64,000 nt of DNA from Ecdyonurus torrentis (taxonomy: Eukaryota; Arthropoda; Insecta; Ephemeroptera; Heptageniidae). Both the position numbers and the translations under genes were made by a program. Below are positions 27,111 through 39,560 of the stretch, piece after piece. The notes under the pieces are model-generated. The model searched no databases. It was not told where the DNA came from and was given only the letters and a program-made list of their open reading frames with translations. Each line of letters begins with the position of its first letter. Position 1 is the stretch's first letter. Location of the stretch: contig OX439131.1 in the NCBI GenBank assembly GCA_949318235.1, positions 29,141,518-29,205,517 on the forward strand, read 5' to 3'.

Positions 27111-27412
27111 ATGATAAAAATTTCATTTTTGTCTTACCTTCTGTAAAACAACTGGGCTTTCACTCGCTGCTTAATTTGATGATAAAAATAACACACAACA
27201 CCAAAACTTGTCACTATATAAATTAATAAAATACTCATATAAAATACTCTATAAAATACTGTATATAGATTTTTAAAAACTGTGAATTGAGTATTTTATT
27301 AATTTATATAGTGACAAGTTTTGGTGTTGTGTGTTATTTTTATCATCAAATTAAGCAGCGAGTGAAAGCCCAGTTGTTTTACAGAAGGTAAGACAAAAAT
27401 GAAATTTTTATC

Positions 27413-27414
<2 letters not shown>
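27111..27414. repeat. Perfect long inverted repeat (127-bp arms, 50-bp loop)
   Basis: Arms 27111-27237 and 27288-27414 are exact reverse complements by base-by-base reading, separated by 50 bp. The loop continues a 12-13 bp tandem motif, ataaaatactc/g, of which one copy is in the left arm. It is surrounded by TA microsatellite at 26984-27076 and 27413-27434. It could be a hairpin-type miniature transposon inserted at TA, a source of double-stranded RNA, or an assembly artefact. No protein is encoded. Confidence 0.9.

Positions 27415-27460
<46 letters not shown>
27413..27460. repeat. Compound (TA)n(TG)n microsatellite
   Basis: About 11 TA units start within the last bases of the right hairpin arm and change to about 13 TG units. 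Confidence 0.95.
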
Positions 27461-27465
<5 letters not shown>

Positions 27466-27639
27466 ATCAAGAAAAATCAAATAGTAGATGTAGGTATTAT
27501 ACATATACGACGTATTAGAGAATGTTAATTCACTTTTAAATCTTTAATTATAATATCATCATTTATAATATTTATCAAATAAATTTACTATAACTTATTA
27601 TCATACTTTATAAGCAAATTATGTATGGTTTCAAAAATA

Positions 27640-27790
27640 ACAGAAAGACGCCCAGAACGATGTAACGGTTTACATCTCAAGTAGGAGCGACATCTCGACT
27701 GGTCAAATTGCCACTAAGGCGACTGGATCTTATTCATGTGCATGTGACCCCCACGTCCTATGACACATAAAAGTATGGACCAGTAAAAAA
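27640..27790. other. GC-raised island, unidentified
   Basis: About 140 bp of mixed composition (acgcccagaacgatgtaacg, ctaaggcgactggatc, gacccccacgtcc) lies in AT-rich DNA. All six frames are broken by stops within about 20 codons. It is probably a fragment of an older repeat; no family recognised. Confidence 0.25.
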
Positions 27791-28370
27791 AACTATATAA
27801 AATCCAACAATATAAATATATATTCTCTTTTTAATGTTGGGACACATGCTTTTGCATATCTAGTGACACGTATCTATTAATAATACAATAAAAATTATTA
27901 TTCAAATGCCTTCTTGCTTAAAATAATAAATGCAATGAAACTAAAACTGACATGTAATCGGGCAATCAAAATAGAAATTAAATGTAACGAAATAAAATAA
28001 TTGAAACGACTATCAAGGTGATTTTTATTACATAAAATTAAACTATTAAACTTTTGTGATTCACAATGTTTGGTATAATAATAAAATTTTGCTCAAGGAT
28101 CAATTTGAAAACTATTTTAGTGAATTTGACATTATGTTATTGCTGCGAGTTAAAAGTTACGGGGTAATTTCTATAGCAGTAATTTCGTTAAGAATTGTGT
28201 ACCATTAAAGTAAGGTTTATTGCATTCTCCTAAACACTAATTTTTGAAACGTTTCTCACTATAGTAAGTAAAATAATTACTATTACGTGTCGTAAATATC
28301 ACATTTTATTGGTATTTTTATAAAAGACAGTTTAATTATTTTTGTTAAAATATAAAATTTTATATTTACA

Positions 28371-28376
<6 letters not shown>

Positions 28377-28401
<25 letters not shown>
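28377..28401. repeat. Poly-T tract
   Basis: A run of about 25 T. Confidence 0.9.
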
Positions 28402-28684
28402 GAAAAAGCATGGATAGATTTAAAATTTATATAGGATATAATAATAATTTCTTTAATACTGTAATTTTGTACGTTATATTTTTGTTTAAATTTAAAATAT
28501 TATTGGATATATTTTTAATTCTTTTTTTCTGAAAGATTACAAATATCTATAGATTACTTTTTAATATCGTCAAAAATATACATATATGTATAGTGACATA
28601 AAATTTCGTATTTAAATATTACGATTATTACAATTAACATTTTAAGCTTATTATTATTTTAATAATATGGTATGTGTTTGTATT

Positions 28685-28686
<2 letters not shown>

Positions 28687-28764
<78 letters not shown>
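28687..28764. repeat. (TA)n microsatellite
   Basis: About 39 TA units. Confidence 0.97.
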
Positions 28765-28766
<2 letters not shown>

Positions 28767-29010
28767 TGATGTTGGGTGGTATTATAACATGTTGTCAAAA
28801 ATATAGATTTTTAACTCCTTTTGTTGTTTGACGTAATAGTATGACGTCAATATGCATTTTAGTTGAATTTTACTTTATAAATTGTGAGTGTTATATAGAG
28901 TTAATAAGACTTTCTATACGTTATACTACTGTACTGTAACTCCCACAATTTCATTTTGTGTGTTTGTGTGTGTACGTACGTACGTAAAACTTACAAAAGC
29001 TAGAGAATCT

Positions 29011-29017
<7 letters not shown>

Positions 29018-29074
<57 letters not shown>
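29018..29074. repeat. (CT)n microsatellite
   Basis: About 27 CT units. The plus-strand frame through it (FSLSLSL...) is a repeat translation. Confidence 0.96.
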
Positions 29075-29077
<3 letters not shown>

Positions 29078-30202
29078 ACTCAGTCACTGCCAGTACAAAA
29101 GCAGATTCCACAACTCTCGAGAAAAACACTTGTCTACTTTTTTTTTATTCTTTCTCCATCTTCTCTCTCTTTGTTTGTTTTACACTATGAATAGCCTATA
29201 ACCAAGTGTGAGTCTACCCAGCTTATTTTTATTGTATGTACAATATATCGCCTTAATAAAATATTATTACGTACACACTTACAAGAAAACATTTAATTTA
29301 TGAATTATTTATAACAAAAAAATAATAATGTAAAAAAAAAAAAACAGTCAATATTTTTCTAGTTTTGTGCTTCTCAAAGTTTTACTTTAAATATTTAATA
29401 ATATTTCCCAAACGTGTTATCGAATTTAATAAATACTATAAGACAAATCAAGGTATACATATTTAAGAAGATACCAACCAACGCTAACAATAACTTTGAA
29501 ATTTTAGTAGTAAAAGTACAAAAAGTAAATAAATAATAATAATAATAGCAATAAAAAAAGAGAGAAGAACACTGGAAAAAGTTTTTTTTATTTCAAAAAC
29601 TTTTAAACCAATTTTAAAGTAGCTTTTAAAAACATAAAAGTGTATACGGTACAATTTTGATAGCTCTTCATTATTTTTGACAGGTAAAATTAATCCTTCA
29701 ATTTTCTGTGTGGCACTTCTCTATAATTTATTTTACAGATTTATATACGGTACCATATATTGCAACTTTTTATGTATTGTATTTTTGGTATCAGTTAATA
29801 CTTTAATTTATTTTTCTCTCATGATGGGGAAAAAAAATCAATTTAAATAATTGAAAAGGAAGTTTAAATTTGTTTTTAAAACATAAATTCATTTCACAAT
29901 TGTTCTTTAAAACGCATTAAATAATACATTCACTATGCATACGGCTTCACGATAATAAATATATAAATATTTTATCAAAATTAAATTAATCCATATGATA
30001 CCTATTAATTAGTTTCTAATTAAATAAATTCATTTAAATTTTAGGGAATCAGAGTTTTTATTGATTTTAAAGTTTAGATTTATATGTTTTAGTATGTAAT
30101 ATACACATACATACATACATACACACATTGACTGATTCATTTAGTTAAAGGCGTGAGAAATGTAACACTTGAGTTTCCCTTTCTTTCATTTTTTTTCTTT
30201 AC

Positions 30203-30241
30203 CTGAAGCGTTAGTAGAGCGTACCGGTAGTAAGTTTTCAT
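30203..30241 (-). CDS. Weak candidate short exon with an ATG and splice donor
   Basis: On the minus strand an ATG at 30241 opens 13 codons, MKTYYRYALLTLQ, ending at CAG|gtaaag, a good donor. Upstream is a long pyrimidine tract ending ...gggcatatag, which could be an acceptor just before the ATG. The donor is phase 0, so it does not join the Ih exon at 20805 in frame. It could be an alternative or untranslated leader exon, an upstream ORF, or chance. Low confidence. Confidence 0.2.
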
Positions 30242-30343
30242 TCTATATGCCCGATAGCGAAAGTATAGGAAAGAGAAAGAGAGAAAGCAAGGCAAGGAAG
30301 GGTTTTTGGGACTAGCATTAAAATGTGAGGTGTAAGAGTGAGA

Positions 30344-30347
<4 letters not shown>

Positions 30348-30422
<75 letters not shown>

Positions 30423-30442
30423 TTCTCTCTCTCTTTCTCTTT
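30348..30442. repeat. (CT)n microsatellite
   Basis: About 36 clean CT units to 30420, then imperfect CT to 30442. It lies 106 bp upstream, in the minus-strand sense, of the weak exon candidate ending at 30203. Confidence 0.96.
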
Positions 30443-30851
30443 CAATTCTCCACCTGACCTGAATACTATACCATACTGGCAGTACAGGCAGGGGTCCCTT
30501 TCTCTCTATATTACACCATCGTGCAGCACAAAACCTCAGGCCATATAATACTATACATGTGTGTTACAACGTAGAAATTATATCATTTTCCCAACCAACT
30601 CGAGTGTATATATTATAAAATTATACCACATTATATTTTATATATGAAACTCTATACTATAATATATAATATAATAACTTTATTATTTTTACTTAAAACA
30701 AAATAACAATACGACAAACCTAATGTTAAGAACTGATAAACTACAATGTAACTTTAATCGTTTTTTGAAAACATTTGTAAATTAAATGATTTAATAGATG
30801 TTAACTTTTCAAATAAATGTTTTAAATTGTCTCAACTTCTAAAATAAACAT

Positions 30852-31197
30852 TTAAAGGAATAGACCAGAGAAAAACATAAGCATTTATATCCCAAAACGC
30901 TTGATGGGATTTACATAAATAACATTAGTTTGTCTCAAAACCCAACAGTAGCCCCGTAGCAGTGATCAGAAAATTCGATTTATGCAATCCGCACAACATT
31001 TTCATACTAATTTTTGCATGTTTCTGACGTCATTATAAACATAAATTTCCACGCAAATGGCATACTTTACAGCAATTTCACGCTCTCTCGTGGGGCTACA
31101 TTAACATTCTGGTAAAAATTGTCATTAGTTTTGAAGATCCCATTTCGTGTTTATTCATTAAAAAGCACATGTTGTTTTATGTGATCTATGGCTTTAA
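30852..31197 (+). mobile_element. TTAA-flanked miniature element, family B copy 2
   Basis: The 338-bp element 30856-31193 lies between TTAA copies. It starts AGGAATAGACCAGAG and ends GATCTATGGCT. It belongs to the same subfamily as copies 3 and 6, sharing gcatttatatcc, cgcttgatgggatt and the loop-proximal tttattcattaaaaagcac. TGACGTCA is at 31025-31032. It has no coding capacity. Confidence 0.88.
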
Positions 31198-32319
31198 TCA
31201 CGGACAAAAATAAATACGTAATGATTATGCTAGTTCATTTTCAGCACAATTTGTTCAATACAGCATAGAATATGCTATACTTCGTAATAACTATGTTATA
31301 CAGCATAAATATTAAGTTGTACAGCATAATTATTTGCTTTGTTCTAATTTAGCACCATTTATGCTATAATGACATAAATTTAGTATAAATTACGTAACTT
31401 ATTATTTCCGTGAATTATATATGACAAATTATAAGAAAAGTGTTCAACTGAAAAATAATTTTGTAAATATTTTAGCTAAAAATAACAAATTTTGTGTTAT
31501 AAAGGCAATTTTGAAAGTTCTTATTTATTTGAAATGTTCTATTTTTCATTTTAAACCTTATACACCTTTAATAGTATCTTAAATACATAGAATGGTTCCC
31601 AAAGGAAACAAAATAGGAGTATAAAAAATATACACGCGTTTAGGGATAAGAATAACTTAGATTATACATTTCTCTAAATGGCTATATTATACATTATATG
31701 TTATGAAAGTAAAAATGTAAGGAATCCAACTTGCTCTTAAATTGCTTTATTTCAAAGTCATACATTTTTTTATACATACGATGAATGCAACAATTCATAC
31801 TTATACTTGGTATTAAGGACTTCAACATATATTTTAAATATTCAAAAAGAAATAAATATACACACACAGCATACTCAGAAAAGAAAATCAGAAATAATTC
31901 GATGGAACTATTTAACTTTATCTGTATATTTTTAGCATGTGGTAGAGACAAATTTACTGTACAGTAAATCTTAAAAAAATGTATAGTTCATGAATGTTTA
32001 GTTTTACTATATAATTTTAAGAACTTGTGTGCCGTATACAAATTTAACTAAGCTTTTAATAAAAGCCTTTTATGTTGTATTTTTTTTCTATCTAAAATTT
32101 AAATTTTAAGTTGTTTTTTTTTACATAAAATAAAAGTTTCTATTTTGTTTATGTTATTGTAAAAAAAGAGAGAATATATACCACAATTCGAAGTTATGAT
32201 TATAATTCTATTTTACGAGATTATATGTTATATTATATAGTGAGAGAATAAAAAAGAGAATGAAAAGATTATTATATAGAGACAGAGAGAGTTATAGGAC
32301 CAAAGTAGTTAGCTACATA

Positions 32320-32370
32320 GAGAGTGAGAGAGACAGAGAGACAGAGAGAGACAGAGAGAGACAGAGAGAG
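32320..32370. repeat. (GACAGAGAGA)n minisatellite-like array
   Basis: About four or five units of a 10-bp GA-rich motif with a single C, in a purine-rich region from 32270. Confidence 0.85.
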
Positions 32371-32646
32371 ATGAAATCAGAGTGAATGTAACCATATAAT
32401 ATCAAAAGACAAAAGAACATATTGAAATGACAGAAATTTCGATCGAAAGAAAAAAATATCATAAAAATTCTGGTTCAGATAGTATAGTAAAAAAATAAAA
32501 ATAAAATCTAAAAACCTAGTACGGTATTAAAAAAGATTGTATGAAAAATTATACAGGAGAAGATAGGGAAAAAGTGCCTGAAAATAATGTTAGCGAGGGT
32601 TGGTTTCGGTATGTGTGTGTGAGACACAAGTGCGTAGAGAGCTTAC

Positions 32647-32717
32647 TTTCCCGCGGGTCCTGTGATCTTCACTTGAGTGCCCACACCTGACCAGATATAT
32701 ATGTCACCACTCCAAAG
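32647..32717 (-). CDS. Probable short upstream coding exon, likely of the same Ih gene
   Basis: This 71-nt block is about half G+C in a roughly 25% background. On the minus strand it is bounded by agtttttag (acceptor) and AAA|gtaagc (donor). Only one frame is open across it; it includes IYIWSGVGTQVKITGP and ends with two bases of a Lys codon. That leaves phase 2, exactly what the acceptor of the Ih exon at 20805 needs, so the two would join in frame across an intron of about 11.8 kb. A phase match by chance is one in three. I do not recognise the peptide as a named domain. It may be a variable Ih N-terminal segment, or an exon of another minus-strand gene. The exon call is moderately sure; assignment to Ih is inference. 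Confidence 0.55.
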
Positions 32718-32928
32718 CTAAAAACTTATGAAATGTTAATAATCATACTTACTCTTTCCATTTATATATATAAAGTACTATTTTATACAAAGTAGAAATG
32801 TATGTCAGTTAATTTTTTTACCTCTCATATATATTTTTTTTAGTACTTAATATTTTATACAAGAACGTTTTATTCAAATGAAGAGTACTAGAGTATTATG
32901 ATTAATTTATTAGAAAAAAATTCTCTTT

Positions 32929-32930
<2 letters not shown>

Positions 32931-32962
<32 letters not shown>
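32931..32962. repeat. Poly-A tract
   Basis: A run of about 32 A followed by GCGAGAGAGA. It lies 214 bp from the probable 71-nt exon. Confidence 0.92.
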
Positions 32963-32963
<1 letters not shown>

Positions 32964-34014
32964 CGAGAGAGATAATTATATAAAAACATGGGAATGTTCA
33001 AAAGAATAAATTGTAATTTTTTACTATCTTTTAGGGGGGTGGGGGTGAGGAGAGTCTTAATTTTTTTATGAATTAACTCTCTAAAAACTTAAAGCTTTAT
33101 CATTTTATAGCAGTTAGAAATTATGTTTTTTTATACTTATTTGTTAACACAGAGTGTAAATAGAATTGATTATTATTTTAATGAGCATCTAAGAATTAAA
33201 TTGATATAAAATGAAATTCAAAAGTATAATCAACATATTTCCATCATCATAACCCTGTTCCTATTGAATATATTATAGACCCATATGAGAAAATAAAGTA
33301 ACGATGTATAATTGCAATATTTTAATCAGTGGTTAGAGTTTTAATTAAGGCTAAGACAATCACGTCATCTTTCTTTTTTTTCTATATCATTTGTAATATG
33401 ATTGCTTCAACACGAGCATATAGCTCTCTGAAGCGGACTAAAAGAATGGACTTCATAACTTTATATACTGTGTTCTATACGAGTAAAAAAAAAAAAATAA
33501 TAATAACCCGTCAATGGTAAGGTTTCAATGTGTTTGTATTCTTATAAGATAATTCTTAACTTATTTAAAATTTGTTTGTTTATTTGTCGCTATTTTGATA
33601 GAACTACCTACAGTTGGGATAAGTAGATGGCTTAGTTATACTGAAGTGAATATCGTTATTAAATTTTTTTGTTGCTTTTTCACTTATTATATTCTAAAAA
33701 ACTATATTTGTTGCTCATATCATCAATGTAATTTTGACTCGTAATACGCACGTCTCCACCTGATCAGTACCTTTCAGAGGGAATCCTCTTTGGATCACAC
33801 AGATATCTACTTATATTGCATAGAGTCACCTACATACATGACTTCTACAGAAACATAACTAATATTTTTTTAACTCTCAGTCTTATAATTATGTTATAAT
33901 AATTCTTTGGTGAAGCAGAGTATATACTTCTGATTTTTAAAGATTTTAGATCACATTATGTGTAAAGTTACTAACCTTTTTATACATTTATTGGATATTT
34001 ATGCATGATTTATT

Positions 34015-34017
<3 letters not shown>

Positions 34018-34047
<30 letters not shown>
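34018..34047. repeat. (TA)n microsatellite, short
   Basis: About 15 TA units. Confidence 0.93.
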
Positions 34048-34049
<2 letters not shown>

Positions 34050-35543
34050 TACAGTATATAAAAAAAACGATTAATAAAGAATATTAGCTATTAAAATGTT
34101 AGAACATCACATTGAAAAACGTTGTTAAATTAAATAATAATTTTATTTCTGAAATTTATAACACGATACGAAGCAAAATGTCGAAGCAATTAAATTTAGT
34201 AACATTAACCCGTCCTGTACTCTAAATTTTTATCCTTGACAAATTTTATCAATAAAATAGACTAGAAAAAAAAATCACTTGCCGAGGCAGAAAATATTTT
34301 AAAAACTTGAGATGTTAGAGAGGGAAGGAAGGAGATGTAAATTTATGTGTCAGGAATATTATTGTGAATGACTCATATAATAACGTTGCTGGCTGATATT
34401 CAATATCGACTATACCACAGAAAAAAAATATATATATTGAAGATGCATTTTTTTTCAATCCAATATATTACAAAGAGCTCTCTTTTTTCTCCCTCTCTCT
34501 CTACCTTACCGCAATCCACATCAATATTATTATTTGAAGAGAATACATCGAATATTGTAAAACTTTTATCAATTTTTATATTATGTATTTATTCTTCCTC
34601 CATTATAATAAAGTGTATATTTGATAACTCTTAAATAAGGGAAGGAGTTTTGTGTTATATACTTATATTCACTTCTGATATCTACTTTAAGAAATATATA
34701 GAGGAGGGATGAATTTTTGTTTATTTTAACTTTAAATTAAATGAAAAATAAATGAGGGAAAGAGAGGGAGAGAGAGAGTGAAAGTATTTTGAAAAGTTGT
34801 GTTATGTTGACATAAAAAAGTATTTAAAATTACTGTAAATTGGCATATTTTTAAACTACAAACAAATTACAAAACTGAAATCATTTATTGCACAGAAAAA
34901 AAATTATAAGGCTATTCATTACGAAAACTAAAAGACGTAGATCTTAAAGTTTTCCACTTAGAATTTACTTTGATCTTTATAATTTCTCATTCATGATATT
35001 TTTCCTTAGAAAGTCAGAGTTCTAATTGCAACTTTACAAGTAAAAGAGGACTAAAACTTGCACTCAAAATGCATACATTTTAATTTACAAGAGAGATAAA
35101 TAGATATATATAAAACTAAATTTCATATTAATTTGAAATGTTAAGAAAATAAATAGCTACAATTTTAGTGGTTTAACTTATAAGGAATATAAATTTAAAT
35201 CAATGCCAAAATTATAATTATGATGATAAATTATTATACTCTTCTCTCTCTTTCCCTACGCCCACATACTGAGAAAATAAGCCACGTAATTTCTCATACA
35301 TCTGTTACTTAAAATAAATTTATTGCCATCAAAATTAAACTACATTTTTAAATGAATTAATTTTATATATAATTCATTTAAAAATATTTTACTGATTTTT
35401 CTTTTAAGAGTGATTCTAATACATAGCATTTATAATAATATAAAGTTAATTCATGGAAGCTTATTTCTTAAAATAATATCTCCGGTTGTATTGTTTCTTA
35501 CAATGTTATGGAATATTCATAAGGACAAAGCATGAGGAAGAGA

Positions 35544-35544
<1 letters not shown>

Positions 35545-35602
<58 letters not shown>
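35545..35602. repeat. (GA)n microsatellite
   Basis: About 28 GA units. Confidence 0.96.
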
Positions 35603-35605
<3 letters not shown>

Positions 35606-36942
35606 TGTGAATGTTACTTTTGTTTCAATCTTACCAAAGTTACTGTAGTTTTAATTGTATTTCCACTCCTCTAGACAAACTTAAAGCCCTTATAAAATTA
35701 CATATTAATACGTTCAAAATTTACAATAAAATATAAATTTAATCAATTTTACATCTATATTTAATTACAAATTTCAGTACTTAAATACTTGCAAATGGTA
35801 TTGATAGAATAAGATAATGATTATAGCTATTTTCCTTTTTTTTAATTATCAATAAAGATTTTAGTTGTATGGAGAGTGTTTAGCTAATTGTAAGTAACTA
35901 TGTGGAGTAATATTAAAAGTTCAATTGTTGATTATTATTATAAAGTTAAATATACTTTTGTAAGAGTTTTATACTTAATTGACAGTTAATTTTTAATTTT
36001 CTTAACTCTACACTTGTTTTTTTGAAGAAAACTAACATTGAAAATAATATGCAAATTGGTTAATGATAAAACTTTGATGTTGATCGAATAAGCATGAAGT
36101 TCACTTAACTTTTATATTTTTTTTCCCTAATATAAAATTTTAATTTGAAATGAAAGTGATTAAATCATAAAATAAGGCTGAATCTAGATTCTGTAATACA
36201 AAGACATATATTATATCAAATGTCATTTGAAACTCAAAATACTGAAATACAATGCATAAATTAAGTTGATATATTTTGTCCCATTGTGAAACTGAATGTT
36301 AATTCCCTATATGCAACAGTAGTACAGTACAAACTAGAGTATTCATTTAATATTATTGTATATAAAATTTATAATCATAATTGCAAGCAGTCCTTTGTGT
36401 ACAATAGACGATATACAAAATTGTTACCAACAGGGTAAAATAAAGTAAATAAATAAAATTTTAATTTAATAATTTAAATGTAACGTTATATAATTTATAT
36501 TGATTTTTCATTTAATGTAAATAAATTTTAATATTATAAATTTAAATATTTTACTTTTTTTTAATTAATAATAATATAATAACTTAACCATTAATATATA
36601 AAATAAAAATGATTACATTATATTATTATATAAAAATAATATATAATGTTACTTCAAATTCATAATTGTTGACTTTTTGTTGTTGTTACTGTTATTAAAA
36701 GTAAATACATATGTATTTGAACAATTGTTAATTGCTATGGTATGCAAAATTTTGTTATGTGGCAGATTACTACGTCATCTACTTCACATATTTGCCTCCA
36801 GGTACCCCCTACCCCTCCTTTTGTATCACCCCATCGCCCCCATCATACATGATACATGAATAATAGTTAGTATAATATGTATAATATGTATCACACACTC
36901 GCAAGCCTCTAGGGTTCATTTGTATATTAATTTAATTGTGTA

Positions 36943-36944
<2 letters not shown>

Positions 36945-36992
<48 letters not shown>
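36945..36992. repeat. (TA)n microsatellite
   Basis: About 24 TA units. Confidence 0.95.
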
Positions 36993-36994
<2 letters not shown>

Positions 36995-38499
36995 ATATCA
37001 CCTGAATTGTATATTATAATATATATTACACGTGTAAGTAAATTAATATATTGTTCAAAATCATAATATATTATGTATGGGATATGTAATATTAATTATT
37101 ATTTAGATCTAAAAAAAAAAAGAGACTAAAATAATACAAAATATAATAATGTGTTGTTTTTTTAAAGAATAAATTTTTAAGGTAAATGTTGTAATGTTAA
37201 ATAATAATTTTATGCTGTACGTACAGCTTATTACTCTTTTGGGAACTATATTAAACATATTGAAGTGTACTTTAAATTTACATTTTGGTTCGTATTTTAT
37301 ATTTTTACTGGATTTCCCATCTATGCTTATTAGTTTTTAGAAGTTTAGAAAAAATTTATATTATTATTATTTCCAACATACAATTTTTATATATTAAATT
37401 AATTACTTTTATTTTGAAATGGTGTATACCTGTGTGTAACAGTTCGTTTGTCATATATCAATCATTAAATTGATTTTTATTTCTCTACCAACAATATATT
37501 GGTCAATTTCAATTCACCTGTTTTAGAATGAGCAAACTGAATCTATAAACATCGTAAATTATTTTAAAATTTTTACTTACTATTTTGTTGAATCAAGTTT
37601 CAACCTTTAACATAAAAAAAAACTAACAAATATCAATTTATTTGTACTATTATGCTTTTTGAAGCAGAATAAAAAAAAAAATGACATTTACAATATATAA
37701 ACTACATTTTATACAGTAGCATCTTTACATGTAAATATATATGTATGTATATATATTATATATGATAAAAACTTCAAGTAAAAAAATATTAAATAAGAAA
37801 TTCTATTATAGATTACGAATGCCATATATGTACATTTAAAGATAAAAAGTTTTTGAAATGAAGATGATTTTTTTTTCTTTTTTAAGTTTATCGTAGGTTG
37901 ACCTACTTATTACATGTATTATCTTTCAAGGTAAATAAACAATATAATCGATACTTTATTAATTACTTAAGAAATTGATTATTATAATAATAATCTGATA
38001 AGTTAAGGTAAAACATTATTATGTAAAAAGTTTAAAGTAAAATTTTAGATTGAAAAGTAAACCTTTTTGGTGTGCGTGTTTAGTATACAGATTATTATTA
38101 CGTATATTGTGCGTATAATGCCTTTACTCGCATTTCTTGCTTATAATATAATATTTACCTTAGAATTATATCAACACTTAATATTATGTATAAAGAGTTT
38201 AATAGAAATAACAAATATTATCTTAATAAGTTAATATAAACAAAATTAATATTTTTGATGTTATATACGTATATTTTATCTTATAAACATATTATTTTCT
38301 TGTTAATAACTATTTTAATAACTAATTTAACTATTCATAATATTTTTAATTAACATAATCTTTTATTACTTAACTTTATAACTTAAAAAAAAAACTAAAC
38401 TATCAACATGTATATTATTTAAAAGTTTTTATAGAATTTAATTTTTAAACATACCACATTATATGAAAAATTTAACACTTATAATACTAATTAAATTTT

Positions 38500-38502
<3 letters not shown>

Positions 38503-38555
<53 letters not shown>

Positions 38556-38556
38556 A
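38503..38556. repeat. (CT)n microsatellite
   Basis: About 26 CT units with one TT interruption. Confidence 0.95.
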
Positions 38557-39244
38557 GATAATCCTAAGTAATCTTTATTGTGTTAAAAACTAGAGCATTC
38601 CATAAATAAACAAAAAGGGAAAAAAATAATGTAAGATACAAATTATTTATTTGAACTTTTATAACGAGGTATTTTAATAAGCTTTTAAATTATAATTTGG
38701 AACTTTAATCCTTATTCACGTATATAAGTTTAATAACTGTAAATAAAGTATATAGTTCATAGCTTGTGTGAATATTATATAATTAAAATTATTATTCTTA
38801 CTGTGTAGTGTATACAAGAAAGAAAGGTGTATTTCGTTATTCTAAAAGGTATACGCTTCGTCTATCATTCAAACAGTTAATTCAAAATGTTGCTTAAATT
38901 TTGGTCAAACTATATTATGCTTATTCTATGAACATTTCTAAATCTTATTCAAGTATTATAATAAGTTTAGAATAATTTTATAGTAAATAGAAACTTGATC
39001 CTTATTCATACTGAATTAAATCCCCTTAAAATTTAATCTCTTAACTCGTTATTAAAAGGGATACCATACCTCAATCTTATTACTGTTAAGAGAAAAGTCC
39101 CTTAACTATATATCACCCCTCTTTTTCGTTTCTAATGGTTTAATATGATTTTCGTACAGGAATACGAAGTCAAATAGAATTAGGATTAGTTTAGTACAAT
39201 TAAATAAAAAATAAAAAAAGAGAAGTGAATAATCACGTAATATG

Positions 39245-39390
39245 TATATTCGACTCAAAAAACTTGAGTTACCTGCCGTTCGACCTTTTACGGTATCGCC
39301 CAGCCGCCCCCCTTCTCCTCAAATGTGACAATGGGCGATACTTTAGGCATGCCCGATTTAAATCGACTGAGGTTTTTTGAGTTGAATATA
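39245..39390. mobile_element. Nested fold-back element, about 146 bp
   Basis: The termini TATATTCGACTCAAAAAAC and the inverse of TATATTCAACTCAAAAAAC (39371-39390) pair with one mismatch. A second inner inverted pair, GTATCGCCCA / TGGGCGATAC, lies near 39293 and 39333. The interior is markedly richer in G+C than its surroundings. It sits in TA-rich sequence, which would fit a TA target. It is non-coding and probably a miniature DNA transposon. Confidence 0.65.
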
Positions 39391-39560
39391 ATATAATATA
39401 GAATTGAAACTTTTAAAGAAATCTTTAGAATGGTAATTTTCTTTTGGTATTTGGTAACTAAATTTTCAATGTTTTATTTTGATGTATTTTTTTAATAAAT
39501 TGTAGCATTGGATGTAAAATAATATAAAGATGCTGTAATTATATTCACTATACTTAATGC

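Larger units (their letters stand above)
20806..32646 (-). other. Probable Ih intron between the 71-nt exon and the N-terminal exon
   Basis: If the exon at 32717-32647 belongs to Ih, this 11.8-kb stretch is intron. It holds one hAT-like element, two TTAA miniature elements, a perfect hairpin and several TA/CT tracts. GC-raised islands of unknown origin lie at about 21780-22060, 25480-25600, 27640-27780 and 30200-30560. Confidence 0.4.

Noticed and set aside
32641..32700. Reading the 71-nt block as a plus-strand exon
   Set aside because: Plus frames meet stops (TGA in cacttgagtg) and lack paired splice sites. Only the minus strand has acceptor, open frame and donor together.
33740..33810. Possible minus-strand exon around ctctgaaag|gtactg
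   Set aside because: The acceptor lacks a pyrimidine tract, the open stretch is about 12 codons, and stops lie in the other frames.
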